A stretch of 64,000 nucleotides of DNA from Hirudinaria manillensis (GCA_034509925.1 CM067526.1:4219501-4283500), one strand, 5' to 3'; counted from the first letter of the stretch, positions 23,560 through 41,290 are shown. Numbers and translations are program-made. The notes: generated by a model not told the origin, from the sequence alone.

Positions 23560-24300
23560 TATGCTTGGAATATAGAATGGAGACGCTTTGAAGAGCAGTC
23601 GTTTCGAAGAGCTGTCATTGGAGATGGAAAGGGGTACAGCGTCGGAGCAAGAGAGCCAAGAGATTCTTCGCCGTAGAGGTGGGAGTAAGGGGACTCATCG
23701 GGAAGTCTACCTACACATTCCTGAGAGAAATCGGCCTAACCAGCAGAGCTAGGTCGAAATCCATGGTGAAGATGTCCAGGGCTGCTGAAGCGGCGTCGCA
23801 ATGGATATGGACAAAGAGGGACGCCAGGTAGTCTCCCAGAGCGGACCGGGGACATTCCATCGACCAGCGCGCAAAACTACCTCTCGACTCGGCCCGCAAC
23901 TCGATGCTCGAGTACAAAGGCAGCTGAAGGCTTTTATGGGCAACGGCTGAGTCGAAAGGTCACGTGGCTATACCAGTGGCCAAAACCATCCAATCTAAAG
24001 CTCAACCAATTGGAAGTCTCCAGGCTTATCCCCCTGGAAAGTTTCATATTTAAGCTGCGTACCTGCGCTCCGCCAGCAGTTCGATTTCGGTTTCGGGTGC
24101 GAGAGTTGTAGTGAGCAAAGGTTGCGTGGTATGGCGATAGTCTTGTATGCGTGTTGTATGAAGAAGAAAGAGAGAGGGAGAAGGCAGGTGGCTTGCAGAA
24201 GACTTGACGGGCAAGAACACCCGCCTGATCAGAGGGTGTGGCCCGGCCCCGGAGAATGTTAGAGGTATAAAGGGCCGAAACGTTTGCAGATGGGGTAACT
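23560..24300 (+). mobile_element. LINE 3' end with restriction-like endonuclease remnant
   Basis: The plus strand at about 23660-23830 reads RFFAVEVGVRGLIGKST, LREIGLTSR and EAASQWIWTKRDAR then TAG, the C-terminal part shared by the LINE family of 47430-49390. The GC-rich stretch that follows is its untranslated tail and has a hairpin with CTGATCA in the loop (24218-24238). The 5' part is truncated. Confidence 0.65.
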
Positions 24301-24392
24301 TCTCTGAATATACTTGTCGGCGTTCGTCCAGAGTATTAATTTTTTATACATAACAAAAATTAAACAATTAATTGCTATTAGGAAATTCTGAT

Positions 24393-24812
24393 TTAATCCT
24401 TGGATGCCCCAGGGGTGGGGGTGGGTACAATTGTACCCCAATGTTTGTTTTTTTGAGATCCTGGAATCCGTTTTTAAAATCTTGTCATGAATTTTTATGA
24501 TAATTATCTCCAGCTATGTTCTGTTACAGTGTCATGTAAATAATGTTTGGCAAAAGTAAAACGCATCTTTTTTTACTAACGTTCAAAAGACATGGGGAAC
24601 ATTTTTTGGGCAAGTTACGGACACGCATGCGAAACAAACAGATTTAATTAAAATTATATTATCATATTCCCCGAACATGTGCCAATTGACTGGCAAAATA
24701 TTTTTATTAACAAACTTTCGGTTGACGCTCGGTAACATCAAATGTGTTGGGGTACACTTTTACCCCCTCCCCTTGGCTGAAAGTTTTTTTACCTTGGGCA
24801 TCCAAGGGTTAA
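24393..24812. mobile_element. piggyBac-like MITE (420 bases with TTAA duplications)
   Basis: The element has TTAA on both sides (24393-24396 and 24809-24812) and inverted ends CCTTGGATGCCC, with GGGGTACA-type subterminal repeats. It holds no frame. The empty site is present at 14768-14782 (ATCTGATTAATGTAAG). TTAA target and a CCCTTGG-type end fit the piggyBac superfamily. Confidence 0.75.
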
Positions 24813-24850
24813 TGTAAGATGGTTCTCGACTTTTCAACAATTTTCCGATG

Positions 24851-26092
24851 CAGTCCAATCTCGTTACTATATCACCAGTCGGGACCGAGCAAAAGAGGCA
24901 TGGTACCAACAGTGGCATAGTAACGAGGGTTTGTAAAAACGGATTTATTTTTATCAAATTAAAACCTCTTTATTTTCTCAAGTTACCCATCAAGCTTTCA
25001 AAATCGTTGACTGCCGCATCTTTCGGTAGATCTCGTTGTCTAGCCGATCGCACGCTTGCATCACACTAGACTTTCGATTCCACCGCTCCAGCTTCGCCCT
25101 GCATTGTCTTGAACATGATGCGGGGGCGCTTCTTTAAATTGTCTAGGCAACCGTTGCTCGCCTTGAGGTCCAGGATGTGTATCTGCTCGGCCAGTTTTAT
25201 CGCCGTCTCCTTGATCAGATTGCCACTGACAGGCAGATTCTGTCCTTTTGCTTGCTTCAGCTTCATGAGCGTTCCCTCATCGAGCCTCGTAAGTACACCT
25301 GTCAGCTTCAAGCGTTTCGATGGAACTCCAGCTTTGATTGCCGCCTCGATTGTATTTTTTTTTACTGGGAATGCTTTTCACGGTGGTTCTCTTAACTTCG
25401 ACGCCCCATTTCTTGTTAATCTTCCTGGTCAGCTTGGAATGATTCGGTTCTTTCTTCACGACACCGATGATCTCCTTCTCCTTCAGCATAAAACCTGTTT
25501 GATTTAGTTTCTGAGATTTGCTATTCTTTACTCCAAAACGCAATTCTCACATTAATTCTCGACATTCCCTTTCATTCCTATTTATACTCCCAGTCAAAAT
25601 TTTGTAATGAATGTCGGGACCGAGCAAAAGTGGCATAATAGCGAGAGTTTCATAGTAAATGGTTGGCATAGTAGCGAGATTTGTAATAACCCGGGGTCCT
25701 CAAACTAATTATAGAAGGTCAGGTTTATTGAAAGTGTTCGGATGGCTTGGAAGATGTACAATGCTCAAATGTCTAAGTCTTGAAATCTGCTGTTTCTCTA
25801 ACTCTCGCTCTGCTTTCCGAGATAAATCCATTTGTCGAGATACACAACCAAAGAGTCTGAATAGCAATTAATTATTTAATTATAAAATTATATTGCCGCT
25901 AAATTTAATTAATTACTAAATTAATTAATCAGCAAATATAATTTTAATTATTCTTCAATTATCTGGATCAAGGGATCCAACACTATTTATACTCCCAGTC
26001 AAAATTTTGTAATGAATGTCGGGACCGAGCGAAAGTGGCATAATAGCGAGAGTTTCATAGTAAATGGTTGGCATAGTAGCGAGATTTGCCTC
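24851..26092 (-). mobile_element. Tigger/pogo-like DNA transposon with decayed transposase, split by an LTR
   Basis: The left end is CAGTCCAATCTCGTTACTAT; the right end, read on the minus strand, contains CAAATCTCGCTACTATGCC. The empty site (GATAAATC near 14800) shows insertion at TA. The minus strand encodes two pieces of a CENP-B/pogo-type transposase: a first helix-turn-helix around 25400-25510 (KEKEIIGVVKKEPNHSK) and a second at 25066-25311 (PVSGNLIKETAIKLAEQ, then LKASNGCLDNLKKR). They lie in different frames, and the DDE catalytic part is missing. A solo LTR sits near the right end. Confidence 0.7.
25682..25982 (-). mobile_element. Solo LTR inside the Tigger-like element, flanked by a 106-base duplication
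   Basis: It begins TGTAATAACC and ends GGATCCAACA. Unlike the other LTRs here, it has no four-base duplication. Instead 25578-25683 and 25983-26088 are nearly identical copies of the last 106 bases of the host transposon, so the LTR sits between two direct repeats. Confidence 0.75.
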
Positions 26093-26639
26093 TAAATCTA
26101 ATTTTATAATCTAATAGGTTTAACATTATTATGTCAAACACATTTGCGTTGCGGGATTTTGAAACAAAGTTGTTGTTCAAATTATTCCATGTTTTAAGAA
26201 AAAATGAAATTAAAATATTTGATACAATTAAAAACATGACAAATAAAGTAAAAACGAAACAATTTTTAAAATGAGGCTCAGAAGATAATGCAAAGTAAAG
26301 AGTGAAAATAAAATTGTTGGACTTTAATATGTTTCTAAAACAAACTAATTATGTGTATCACTGTTTTTGCGAGGTCTCATAGACCGGCGAAACGATTCCT
26401 TCGTTTCACCAATTGAGTCATCTAATTAGGGCGGTCGAAAGGAAGAACCCAACAACCAATCATGCTGCTACGAAGCATCCTGAGATCTATTCCAAGTAAA
26501 ACAGAGATATGAATTTTATAATTGTAAGACGATTGGCGAGTGACCTACAGGTGACAAATTCATACGAAATCGACTGACATTCAATGAAATAATTAAAAAA
26601 GCATGAAAATATAAAACGAAACCTGATCATCATTTTTTT
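26093..26639. repeat. Truncated C-type 3' flank
   Basis: This stretch matches the 3' flank of gene C (about 14790-15375) up to CCTGATCATCAT, then at about 26633 switches abruptly to the 3' flank of the A-type gene. The last exons of a C-type gene that should follow are missing. It marks a deletion or a duplication joint. Confidence 0.65.
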
Positions 26640-26835
26640 ATAAACCAGGCTCAGAAGAAAATGCAAATTAAAGAGTGAAAATAAAATGTCTAGGACATTA
26701 AATTGTTTCTAAAACGGGTATAAAAGTGTTAAACAGGTATCACTGTTTTTGTGGGAGGTCTTCATAGATCAGCGAACAGAAACATTTGATTTTTTTTATT
26801 TGCGTTTTTTATGTTCTTTGATCTTCGTCTAGTGT

Positions 26836-29621
26836 TCAAATACTGCGGTTTAGAAAGTTGGTCTTATTAATGCGCAACAATTTTTGTATGTAATCCTTTG
26901 TATCAACTAGATATTTCTTGAGATCGACCGTCGTCTCGTAAGGTGGTACAACCAGTTCATTGTCACCGAACCTGGGTCTCCATACCAGTACCTTCGAAAT
27001 CGTCATAAAAATGAGTAACTTTTTTAACATTTTTGTTTGTTTATTTTTAATATATTCAGAATTATCTTGATATTTAAAAAAAATGATTAAAGATAATTAT
27101 CTATATAACATAGGAAGGAATTGAAAGTCATGAAATAATTTGTGCTAGTGAATCAAAGCTCAGGACAATCTAAATACATTTGCCTTGGGGAAACCACGGC
27201 AATCACTAACAACTCGTCATTAAAAATCTATTTCGTTCTGAGTTAAATTTGCTTTTCTTAAGAATAATTCGTGAAGCTTGTCGATTTCGTGATCATTTAT
27301 TCCATTTTCTTGATAAATCGTAGTCGTATCTAGTCTCTCGGATAATTTTCAAGTATCAATGTGCAGCATCGTAGTAGATGTATTTTGTAAATTGGGAAAT
27401 ATGCAAATTTTGGCATACTTGACAAGCGTTCGAACAAGGAGGTTTGAGAGCATAGCACTTGAGTGGAGGAATTAAGTGCTCGAGCAAAACCTTTGGACAT
27501 TCCTGCTGAAAGAGTCCTAATAATTTGGTTCTCTTACCCATGGGGTTCAATGGTTGAACGTCGATAGCAAACTCCATGGTCCAAGTTATTGCCTTGATGA
27601 TATGGTAAGTGCGAGTGTTTACGTCCTTTAAGGCCAGGTAAGTGTAAAATCTCTGATTTCGATACACAAACGTCAGGCATGGATCTTCTGAGTAGCCGGA
27701 GACCGGTACGAACCATGATATCTGTTGATAACGAAGTTATTCAATCAACATTTTAATTGATATGATTTACCCTTTTTTCGCCAGCAAATATTTTAAATAC
27801 CCATAATTTAAATTCGGTGGCTCAAGCGAATTCAATCTGATATTTTGCGAATGATTAAATGTATATTTATAAGGACATTTGAACATCGACTTTCGATGTG
27901 TATATTTGGAAAAGTTCGACCATTATATGTTATATAGAGAACATTTTTATGATTGATCTGGCCGAATCAAATCGAAATCGTTAACCTCGAAAATTTCACA
28001 CTTTGACATTCTTAATATAACACCTAACATATGAAAAAATTTTGATTAGTAATTGTTATGATTCCGGCATATCAGATTTAGACGATTTATTAGTACATAA
28101 GACTTGATTCCGATACTAAATGCTCTATAGCAATGAAACAACACAAAGGCATAAAGACTATCCGAGTCTAAAAGCCAATAAATATCTCGTTAATATTCTG
28201 GCGTGCTTATCTTTCCACAAAAGTAAATCGATAATTGTTGGAATGAATAGGTATAGGATGTCTTAGGAGAGTTGTCTTTCATTTGTACACTCTTGAAGGT
28301 GGCATTCTGCGTTGGTCTCTGAAACTCTGTGATCTCTTTATATTATCCGTGTAAGGATTACATAACTAATTTAATAAATTGTCAACAGATTGTCTTTGTT
28401 AAGAAAGTGCACCAAGTAATCGTTGAGGCCCATCAAAGGTTTTCATAAACATTCAAACTGAAATTTCTGAAGAACGAACTCAAATTGAAAAGATTGAAAT
28501 GAATGGGCAAAGTCTACCTGAGCAGAAAAGTTATCGTCCATGTGTACAGTCGTGACGGTTGCATTCTGCGTTGGTCCCTGCAAGTGTGTCACCTCATACT
28601 CTGACCCGTACCAAGGGTACTCCGTTTCATCTGAATCGCTCACCATTTCGTATTTTCCGGATACAATCTCTGGAAATTCCCAGCTTGCACTTTAACAAAA
28701 TTATTGTTGTTGAATAACAAAATGTTTAAACATACACTAAAGAAAATTAATGAAACAAAGAAATATCCATTTATAGCATCTAAAGGTTGCTATGCAGTCG
28801 ACGATATAATCCATTTATTTTATTATTAAATGATTGATTACGATAAAATAGTGCCATGAACAGACGTTTTTCTAGTGGCTGGATCCATAATAATAGATTA
28901 TTGTCTTACATTCCATAGCTTCCGTAGGTGCTAGTACATTGCTTATCTGCACATACTTGTATCCATCCGACTTTGATGTTTACTCCAGATGGCAATGGAG
29001 GAATTTCCAAGGTGGCGCTAATTCTATTTTTAATCAAATCTCTTTTACTTCTAGCAGGAAATCGTTTAATTCATTAAATACCTATATTTGTGTGATAAAT
29101 AATTTGTACTGCATAATTTTGTGAAATTGATAGTTAAACAAACCCTTGAATTACAAAAGTTTAGTTTATCTTTAAGTGTTTATTTTTGTTATTGTTACTA
29201 TAACACGAGAACTTTATTGTTCTCGGATAGCATATACAACTTTTAATTGCTATTAGAATTAAAGAATTTAAAAAAAAATCCCTCCACTCTGCTGAGCAAC
29301 TAACATAACAGGTTAAGTGGGAGATCAAGATAGCGATCCAATAAAGAGCCTCACACTGACAAAGATTGCATACCGTAAAAAAGTTACTAATGCATCATAA
29401 AAAAAAGCCAATGAAAAAACCAATGAGTTGCTTTTTGATTAATTCGATGGCGCCTCCTGTTCTGAAATAATAAACCTGAAATGGGGTGTGCAATATCGAA
29501 GCGCAATGCATTCCTCCTCGATGACAATCGGTTTATTGTCGATTCCGAACTGAAATTGTTGCTCCTTTACGTCCGAAGCATTCAAAAATGGTTTCTGAGC
29601 ATTCTCGAGATTTGAAGCCAT
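26836..29621 (-). CDS. FAM78-like protein, copy D (5 exons, 296 aa)
   Basis: The exons are 29476-29621, 28910-29023, 28518-28689, 27419-27721 and 26836-26991, each the same length as in copy A, with GT-AG introns and an open spliced frame. The start is MASNLENAQKPFLNAS. Exon 3 gives DSDETEYPWYGSEYEV, exon 4 begins ISWFVPVSGYSEDPC and ends PPCSNACQ, exon 5 gives VLVWRPRFGDNELVVPP. The introns are shorter than in A because the Tigger and LTR inserts are absent, so D shows the ancestral layout. Exons 1 and 2 differ from A at about two residues, exon 4 at 17 of 101. Promoter block at 30355-30440. Function unknown, family call from recalled FAM78 motifs. Confidence 0.82.
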
Positions 29622-30354
29622 AGTTTTTAAAGACCAGAGATCGATTTCATGTTGATTTGAAGTAGTTCAGGTCAACCTAACCTGTTGCTCGTCATATCCC
29701 TTATGTAACTTTTTGGAGAACATGGATGGAGGTCTTAGAAAGATCATCAATGAGGGCACCAATCTCGGGCCGGATCTTCAGATCTCTTGATGGAATTGCG
29801 TAATATTACTTTTAATCTCTACGAAGAAAGTGATTCTGTTAAAAAATGTGTAGCGCATGTTGTTTTCAGATTGTTTGGATAGAACCAATGATCGAATTAA
29901 TCAGCATTGTTTTGCTGGTTTGATTAACTTCGTTCATGGCTTATTTGATGCTTTAGGGGACATTTGCTGAGTAATTTCAAACTCCCGGTTTTGATTCCCT
30001 TATAAAAGTTACAATGAGCGGAATTGGCCTCCAAGCCTTTCCTCCTTGTGCTGTATTTCAAGAAATGGTAAGTCGATGTTCCATCTTCAAAACTGTCTGA
30101 ATCAACTTGTTAACTTACATGAGCCTCTTTATTAACAGGGTTCAAATTGATCCGCATATTTGTTCCTCCTTCCCGTGATTGAGTAGGTGGCAGAGCCTGA
30201 GTGAAAAATACTCAAATCTTGGACAAGAAATAAGCATGCTCTTGAAACTCTTGAAGAGGCATGTAAACAGATCGTAAAAAACAAAATATTATAAGAATAA
30301 ATATACGAAATCATAAAATGTTTTAATTTTGGCTAATTAGCTAATCGAACAGAT

Positions 30355-30440
30355 GTTTATAAATGTAATAAGTAAGACCGGTTATTTCTTCTCTACAACA
30401 TTTTTGTTAAAACGTCATCGCAGCTATGCTTACGTCTACA
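30355..30440 (-). promoter_or_regulatory. Promoter block of gene D: TATA box and TGACG motif
   Basis: It is almost identical to the block of gene A: CATTTATAAACATC and, upstream, TAGCTGCGATGACGTTTT on the minus strand. Confidence 0.6.
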
Positions 30441-30703
30441 AAAAGTAAATGGATTTACATTGAACTATTAATCATTTTTACATTGTAATGTCATTGTAGA
30501 TCGGTAATGTAATTATATTTGACATATAGTATTTATCATTTCCAAACAAAATTAGGGACACAAAATTTGATGAAATGTATGCCAAAGATCCCCGCCTATG
30601 AGTTGAATTTTGTCTCTTGATTCTCCAACATTTGGGAAGAGCCATGCAAAAGATACAATAGAATCCGACAATACGCATCTGGCAGGCATTAAACGTAACA
30701 TAC

Positions 30704-30910
30704 TGTAATAACCCGGGGTCCTCAAACTAATTATGGTAGGTCAGGTTTATTGAACGTATTCAGATGGCTTGGAAGCTATTCAATGCCTAATTGTCCATTA
30801 TTATTTAATTATAAAATTATATTGCCGCTAAATTTAATTAATTACTAAATTAATTAATCAGCAATATAATTTTAATTATTCTTCAATTATCTGGATCCAG
30901 GGATCCAACA
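30704..30910 (-). mobile_element. Internally deleted solo LTR
   Basis: It has the usual ends TGTAATAACC and GGATCCAACA but is only 207 bases, about 90 short. ATAC occurs on both sides. In the flank of gene A, two ATAC motifs about 80 bases apart (near 7630 and 7700) bracket DNA that is missing here, so the insertion went together with a deletion. Confidence 0.75.
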
Positions 30911-31624
30911 ATACACATGCAAAAGCTTCCTATCATTATTGGACAGTCTAAAAACACCTTTTTATGCAATTTACAAGTTTTATTCGTCATAGGAAGCTCA
31001 AATTTTACCAGGTGATTTGATTTATTGTTTTCTTGGTATCAGCAATATAACACAAATAACAATATAAAGACCGCGATTATATGATACCAAAGGATGCCCG
31101 AAGGGAACAATGTTCCCGCTAGTTGAGCATCCTATTTGTCAGTGTATTATAAAATATTTTAATTGTTTACTTTAAATCAACGTAGCCTGAAATCGAATTC
31201 TCCAACGAAGTGGCATAATCTCTATATTTTTAATTGTATTTTGTTTAATAATAAAAATTTGTTTACATCATTATTTTAAATATTAAAAACAAAAACTGTT
31301 CAAATTATTGCTATTAGGATATAATGTAAGATCACCTTTTGATTTTTCAATATCAATTTTCTATCAAATTTTATTTTAACTTGTGCGTTTTATTTTATAA
31401 TCCAATATTTTTAACTTATGTCTAACACATTTGCGGGGTTTTAGAACAAATTTGTTCAAATTGTTCGCTGTTTGTATCAAAATAATTGAAATTAATACAT
31501 TTGTTGCATGTAAAAAAAGCTTGAAAAATAATTTAAAAACGAAATAATTTTTTAATGTCAGGTTCAGAAGAAAAAGCAAAGTAAAGAGTGAACATTGTTC
31601 GATGTTTGTAACTAATTATTGAAA
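30911..31624. other. Spacer after gene D
   Basis: No gene is visible. The part from 31160 resembles the left edge of the window (240-540). A stretch at 31020-31150 with AACAATGTTCCCG shows no recognised feature. Confidence 0.4.
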
Positions 31625-31994
31625 ACTAGTGGTGCCCAGCCACGCGTTGCTGTGGCTCAATCTGATTATTCATTTTATAAGAAAGAAATTTTCTAATATG
31701 TTTATTTTTACAATTTCAAAAATTTGCTTGAGGGTTACTATAGTTTGAGCTTTTTAATGTCTCGCTAAAGTTTATTTACATAGATCAGGCCGTGACGTCG
31801 TCGTGGCAAGATGGCCGGATTTGCGGAAAAAGCGTATTTTTACACGATGTAGTTTTGGCATATATATGAAACCTATATACAAACACTCCCCTGATCGAGC
31901 ACTGTGTTGTGTCAAAATTTCAAAGCAATTGGTTAAGTACTTTCAGAGAACATTTGCATGTTACAAACACACATTGCATTTTTATTTATATAGA
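31625..31994 (-). mobile_element. Short Helitron-type element
   Basis: It has the same two ends as 545-2006: TCTATATAAATAAAAATG at the 5' side and hairpin plus CTAGT at the 3' side, with A and T flanks. At 370 bases it is an internally deleted derivative. Confidence 0.75.
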
Positions 31995-32065
31995 TTAAGA
32001 AATTTGTTGGAATTTAAAATAAATTTTTTGATTGAATGGATTGAAATAAATGGGTTGAGTCTAAA

Positions 32066-32470
32066 TGAGGAAAGTTATCATTCATGTGTACAGTTGTGAA
32101 TGTGGCGCTCACCATTTTGTATTTTTCAGATACAATATCTTGATATTCCCATCTTGTACTTTAACGAAAGAAGTCTTTGTTGAAGATTAAAAGTTATAAA
32201 TTAACATGAAAATTATCAATTTTTAGCTTTTAAGAGTTATTACATTGGTATTTGACAATTTATTTAATTTTCTCAGTAAATGAACGGTAAAACTACTAAA
32301 TTATTGGAAATCTAAACTAAATGTTATAATCAATCAAGGAAACTTACAATCCTTCGCTTCCATATGTATCAATAAAATTCCATATATGTTATGACTGTAC
32401 ACACCAGGATCCATCCGACTTGGAAGTTTACTTCACATGGCAATGGAAGAATTTCCACACTGGCCAAAGT
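32066..32470 (-). pseudogene. Decayed FAM78-like fragment G' (exons 3 and 2)
   Basis: Exon 2 (32348-32470) is recognisable on the minus strand: LPLPCEVNFQVGWILVC and a good donor. Exon 3 (about 32066-32161) has lost its middle part including the YPWYG region, and its donor is mutated. The upstream end of exon 2 is fused to a piece of gypsy polymerase at about 32480. Fragment G at 43.4-43.9 kb has the same fusion. Confidence 0.65.
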
Positions 32471-32489
32471 GTTGTTTATTTTGTATCAG

Positions 32490-32722
32490 AGACATCCAAG
32501 GTAATCAAGATTCACACGACAGGAGTACAGTAGTTTTGTTCTGCTGTTGTCAGGATTCTCCCAGCATGTGCTATGGCCTTTTCCATGCAGTTCGGAAACC
32601 GGTGTGAGATCACAGCACCCAATCCATACTCACATGCATCAGCGGCAACCACGATGATGATTTCAGGTCTGAAATGTGTGACGAGCAGGTCTGACTTTAG
32701 CACCGTCTTCAGTTTGTCGAAA
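32490..32722 (-). mobile_element. Ty3/gypsy RNase H fragment
   Basis: The minus strand (32512-32703 and beyond) reads VVAADACEYGLGAVISHRF and TTAEQNYCTPVV, the start of the RNase H domain that follows reverse transcriptase in gypsy elements. It ends at 32720, where it switches to the X-type 3' flank at the shared text GAAAAC. A longer copy of the same element is at 43930-46457. Confidence 0.7.
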
Positions 32723-33519
32723 ACTTCGTAAAATAGCCATGTAGTCTTTTATGCATAATCATTTCAAAAATTTGAACAAATAACACATGATAAGGATTGG
32801 TCGAGTCAATGATTTTCAGCTTTGAGTGGTATTATCGTTTGTAGAACCTTCTAGAGACTTCTGGAATTTTTTGAAGACTTATTAGAAACTTATGGTGCCC
32901 TTTCCGTTCCTTAAACGGAATTTCTGGGTTAATTATAGAAGAAGTTTGATTTTAAGTTCAATAAAACAAATTCGAACTACGGGGTTTTAAAATCAAGAGA
33001 ATTTATTGTTCGAATAGTTTGATGTTTGTAACAAAATAATTCAACTAAGAAATTTTTTGTAATTAAGAAAAAAAGGTGAAATAAAGTAAATATGAAATGA
33101 CTCGGGAATCACTGTTTTTTATTTCAGGTCTTCATTGAAATCAGTAGCGAACAGAAACATGATTCCTTCTTTTCATCGAATAGGTCTCAATTGGACAAAA
33201 TCCCTTTCAATAAGGTTTGTTGTTTCTTGAGCGAATTGAAAGGGGAACCAAGCAAACAGTCACCCCGACGATAAGAAGCTATTTTAAATTCTTCAGAATT
33301 CCTCAAAACTTTCGATTTTTTGTGAAAATGCAGCTTTTAATTTCTAACTTATGAGCTTCCCGTCTTGGCGTTGCTCAGTTGCAGTGGTGCTGTGACTGCT
33401 TCTGTTGACGTTGATGTTGTTGCGGGCTTCCGCGCCATTGGGAGCAGAACTTGCATTTGTTTATTTCTTGTTACTGAATTTTGCTAATCTATGGTATAAT
33501 ATAGATAGTTATTCTTCGT

Positions 33520-33998
33520 GATTTTTTTTCAGCTTTTTTGCGGTCTCCCTCATATTTTCCAGGTTCGTGTCCATATCCGCCGTTGTTTCTTTCAGATGCA
33601 AGAGAAGCTCGGGGTCACCGGGTGATTTTTCCATACCAAGGGTATATATCACAATTTGTGTATTTTCCAGTTAGAAATTCTGGAAATTCCAGGGTCGAGC
33701 TTTAACGGAGTTAAGTAATCATTAAATATAAAAGGATTTAATACATGGAGTTAATATCAGTCTTAGGCATCGCAAAATTGTGCATAATGAAATTATTTTA
33801 ATCATAAATTATTTAATGGCAATCATGAAATTATATTATTACTAAAAATCAAACAAAATTTTATTAAAATTCAAATATACTTACAAACCGTGTTTTCCAT
33901 ATACATTAACGAACTTAATCTCTGTACACACTTGGATCCATCCAACCTGGATGTTAGTTACACGAGCAATACCAAGCAGTTCCGAACTAAATCTCATT
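33520..33998 (-). pseudogene. Decayed FAM78-like copy X2
   Basis: It has the same structure as X1: an exon 2 remnant (33885-33998, IQVGWIQVCTEIKFV) and an exon 3 half fused to an exon 5 piece (about 33520-33706). The same fusion point shows descent from one damaged ancestor. Confidence 0.7.
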
Positions 33999-34836
33999 CT
34001 CTCCAGTCAAGATTCCATAAGCATCCATATTGCTATTTATCCTTTATCGCGGAATGGATATTTACATAAATAGATAGAAACGGAAATATAACGTAATAGT
34101 GTCATTTACGGGCAATAACATACACCTGTTAATTGCCAAGTAAAGTAAGGTGATCATTGAAGTAACATAGAGATCTCCGTTTGTTGATTTTTTATGTAAT
34201 ATTCCAGTTGCAAGGTTTCAAAACGTCGATGTTTGTCAGGATTGGAACGTCTCGAGATATTGTATCGTTTTTTTCTCGATCTTGGCAGATTTATGTCTTG
34301 CCTTGATACCGATTTTAAGTACCCTGATCCCAGACAGGGCCGAAAAAAGTTATTTATAATTTTTATTTATTTTCTTAAATTTATATTTTTATGGTTCTTT
34401 GTATCCACTGGCGATTATGGGCGGTGAATATCAGGAGCGCTGTCTTTTGAGGTCGTAATCAGGATGTCTAATGGGTTAAATATATCTAAATATAATTGTA
34501 GTAATTGCGATATTAATGGCAAGCTTATGGTAGTTCTTGCAAACATATTTTATCACACCAAACAGAATGGATGCCAATGATAAAGTTACATGAGACTCAT
34601 AGATATATGTATACTATCGAAATAAAAAACGAATCTTTTTTGCTATGAACTACTACTTGGAATTCTTCAGAACTTTCGATTCTCTGAGATGCGCCTAAAT
34701 TACTAATAATTAAATTAAGAAAAAATTTAATTCTCAACTTTTGAGTCTTCCCACCTTGGTGTTGTTGAGTATGATTCTGCTAACGTTGATGTTGTCGACC
34801 TTGATATGGTCATCCTTGCCATTAGAACAGAACTTG

Positions 34837-40404
<5,568 letters not shown>

Positions 40405-41290
40405 GTTTAGTGACAATTCTGTACATAAAAAAATAGATTCTGCTTTCGTCAAGAGTTTCGAAAATGATGTTTTGAGAAATGTCGTTTACGGGGCTTCGTT
40501 CATTGCTTATTTGATTGGCTTGCCGTTGCTTGAGAAGATAATTGCTGACCAAATTTAAACGTTTAAACTTGATTTCCCTCCAGTAGAGTGAATGATGTTG
40601 CAATGAGTAGAGTCGGACAAGTTTTTATCCGCTTCAAAGATTCGTTTTCTGAAGCGGTCTTTTAAGTAATCTGAGAGAGATGTTTCGACGTGATTTTCAA
40701 AACGGTCCGAATTAGTTTCGTACATGACACTCACTTGAGAAACCTTCTTATCTCTCTTTATTGGAAGGGATCTATCCAGCATCCCGCATGCTGAGATGTG
40801 CCTGTACCTGGGTTGGTAAGAAATCCATGAATTTGACGAGAATTAATGTCCTCGACATTCAGTCAACTCCTCATCTCAAATCAGCGTCCTTCTTACCATG
40901 GATCAAATTAACTCGCTTCTTTGTTCATTTTTTTCATGGACTTTTTGACATATTTTTTGTTCAAAAAGGCTTGGTCGGATTGAACGACAGTTGAGTCCCT
41001 GAATGAGATAAGCATGATCGTAACCAATCTAGAAAAGGTATATTGACCGATCGAGTTATTCTTGCGATCTGATAGACTTGGGATAGACTAACACTTCAGG
41101 TGTTTTGCTTGAAATGAAGATTCTTTCGAGCAGAATACGATGAATGTTAAAATATTTCGACTAAAGAATTTCGGATTGAATGTTGTCATTATTGATCTTC
41201 TTATGTCGTAAACACTTCAAAAAAATCAAATAATATGAAAATAGTTACTTAAATTAATAATTTGTGTTAGTTTTGTTGGTTAATGATCAG
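40405..41290 (-). other. Leader region of gene E
   Basis: It lies between first coding exon and promoter. A minus-strand frame of 75 codons (40555-40782) is open here, shifted in F and shortened in B, so coding use is unlikely. The region is otherwise conserved among the B-type copies and may be untranslated exon plus leader intron. Confidence 0.4.

Noticed and set aside
23900-24300. tRNA or other structured RNA gene in the GC-rich stretch
   Set aside because: I could not fold a cloverleaf or find A/B box motifs; it is better explained as the LINE tail.
25066-25543. CENP-B-like host DNA-binding gene
   Set aside because: It lies inside inverted ends with a TA target and is frame-broken; similar pieces occur in small elements in B, E and F, so it is a decayed transposase.
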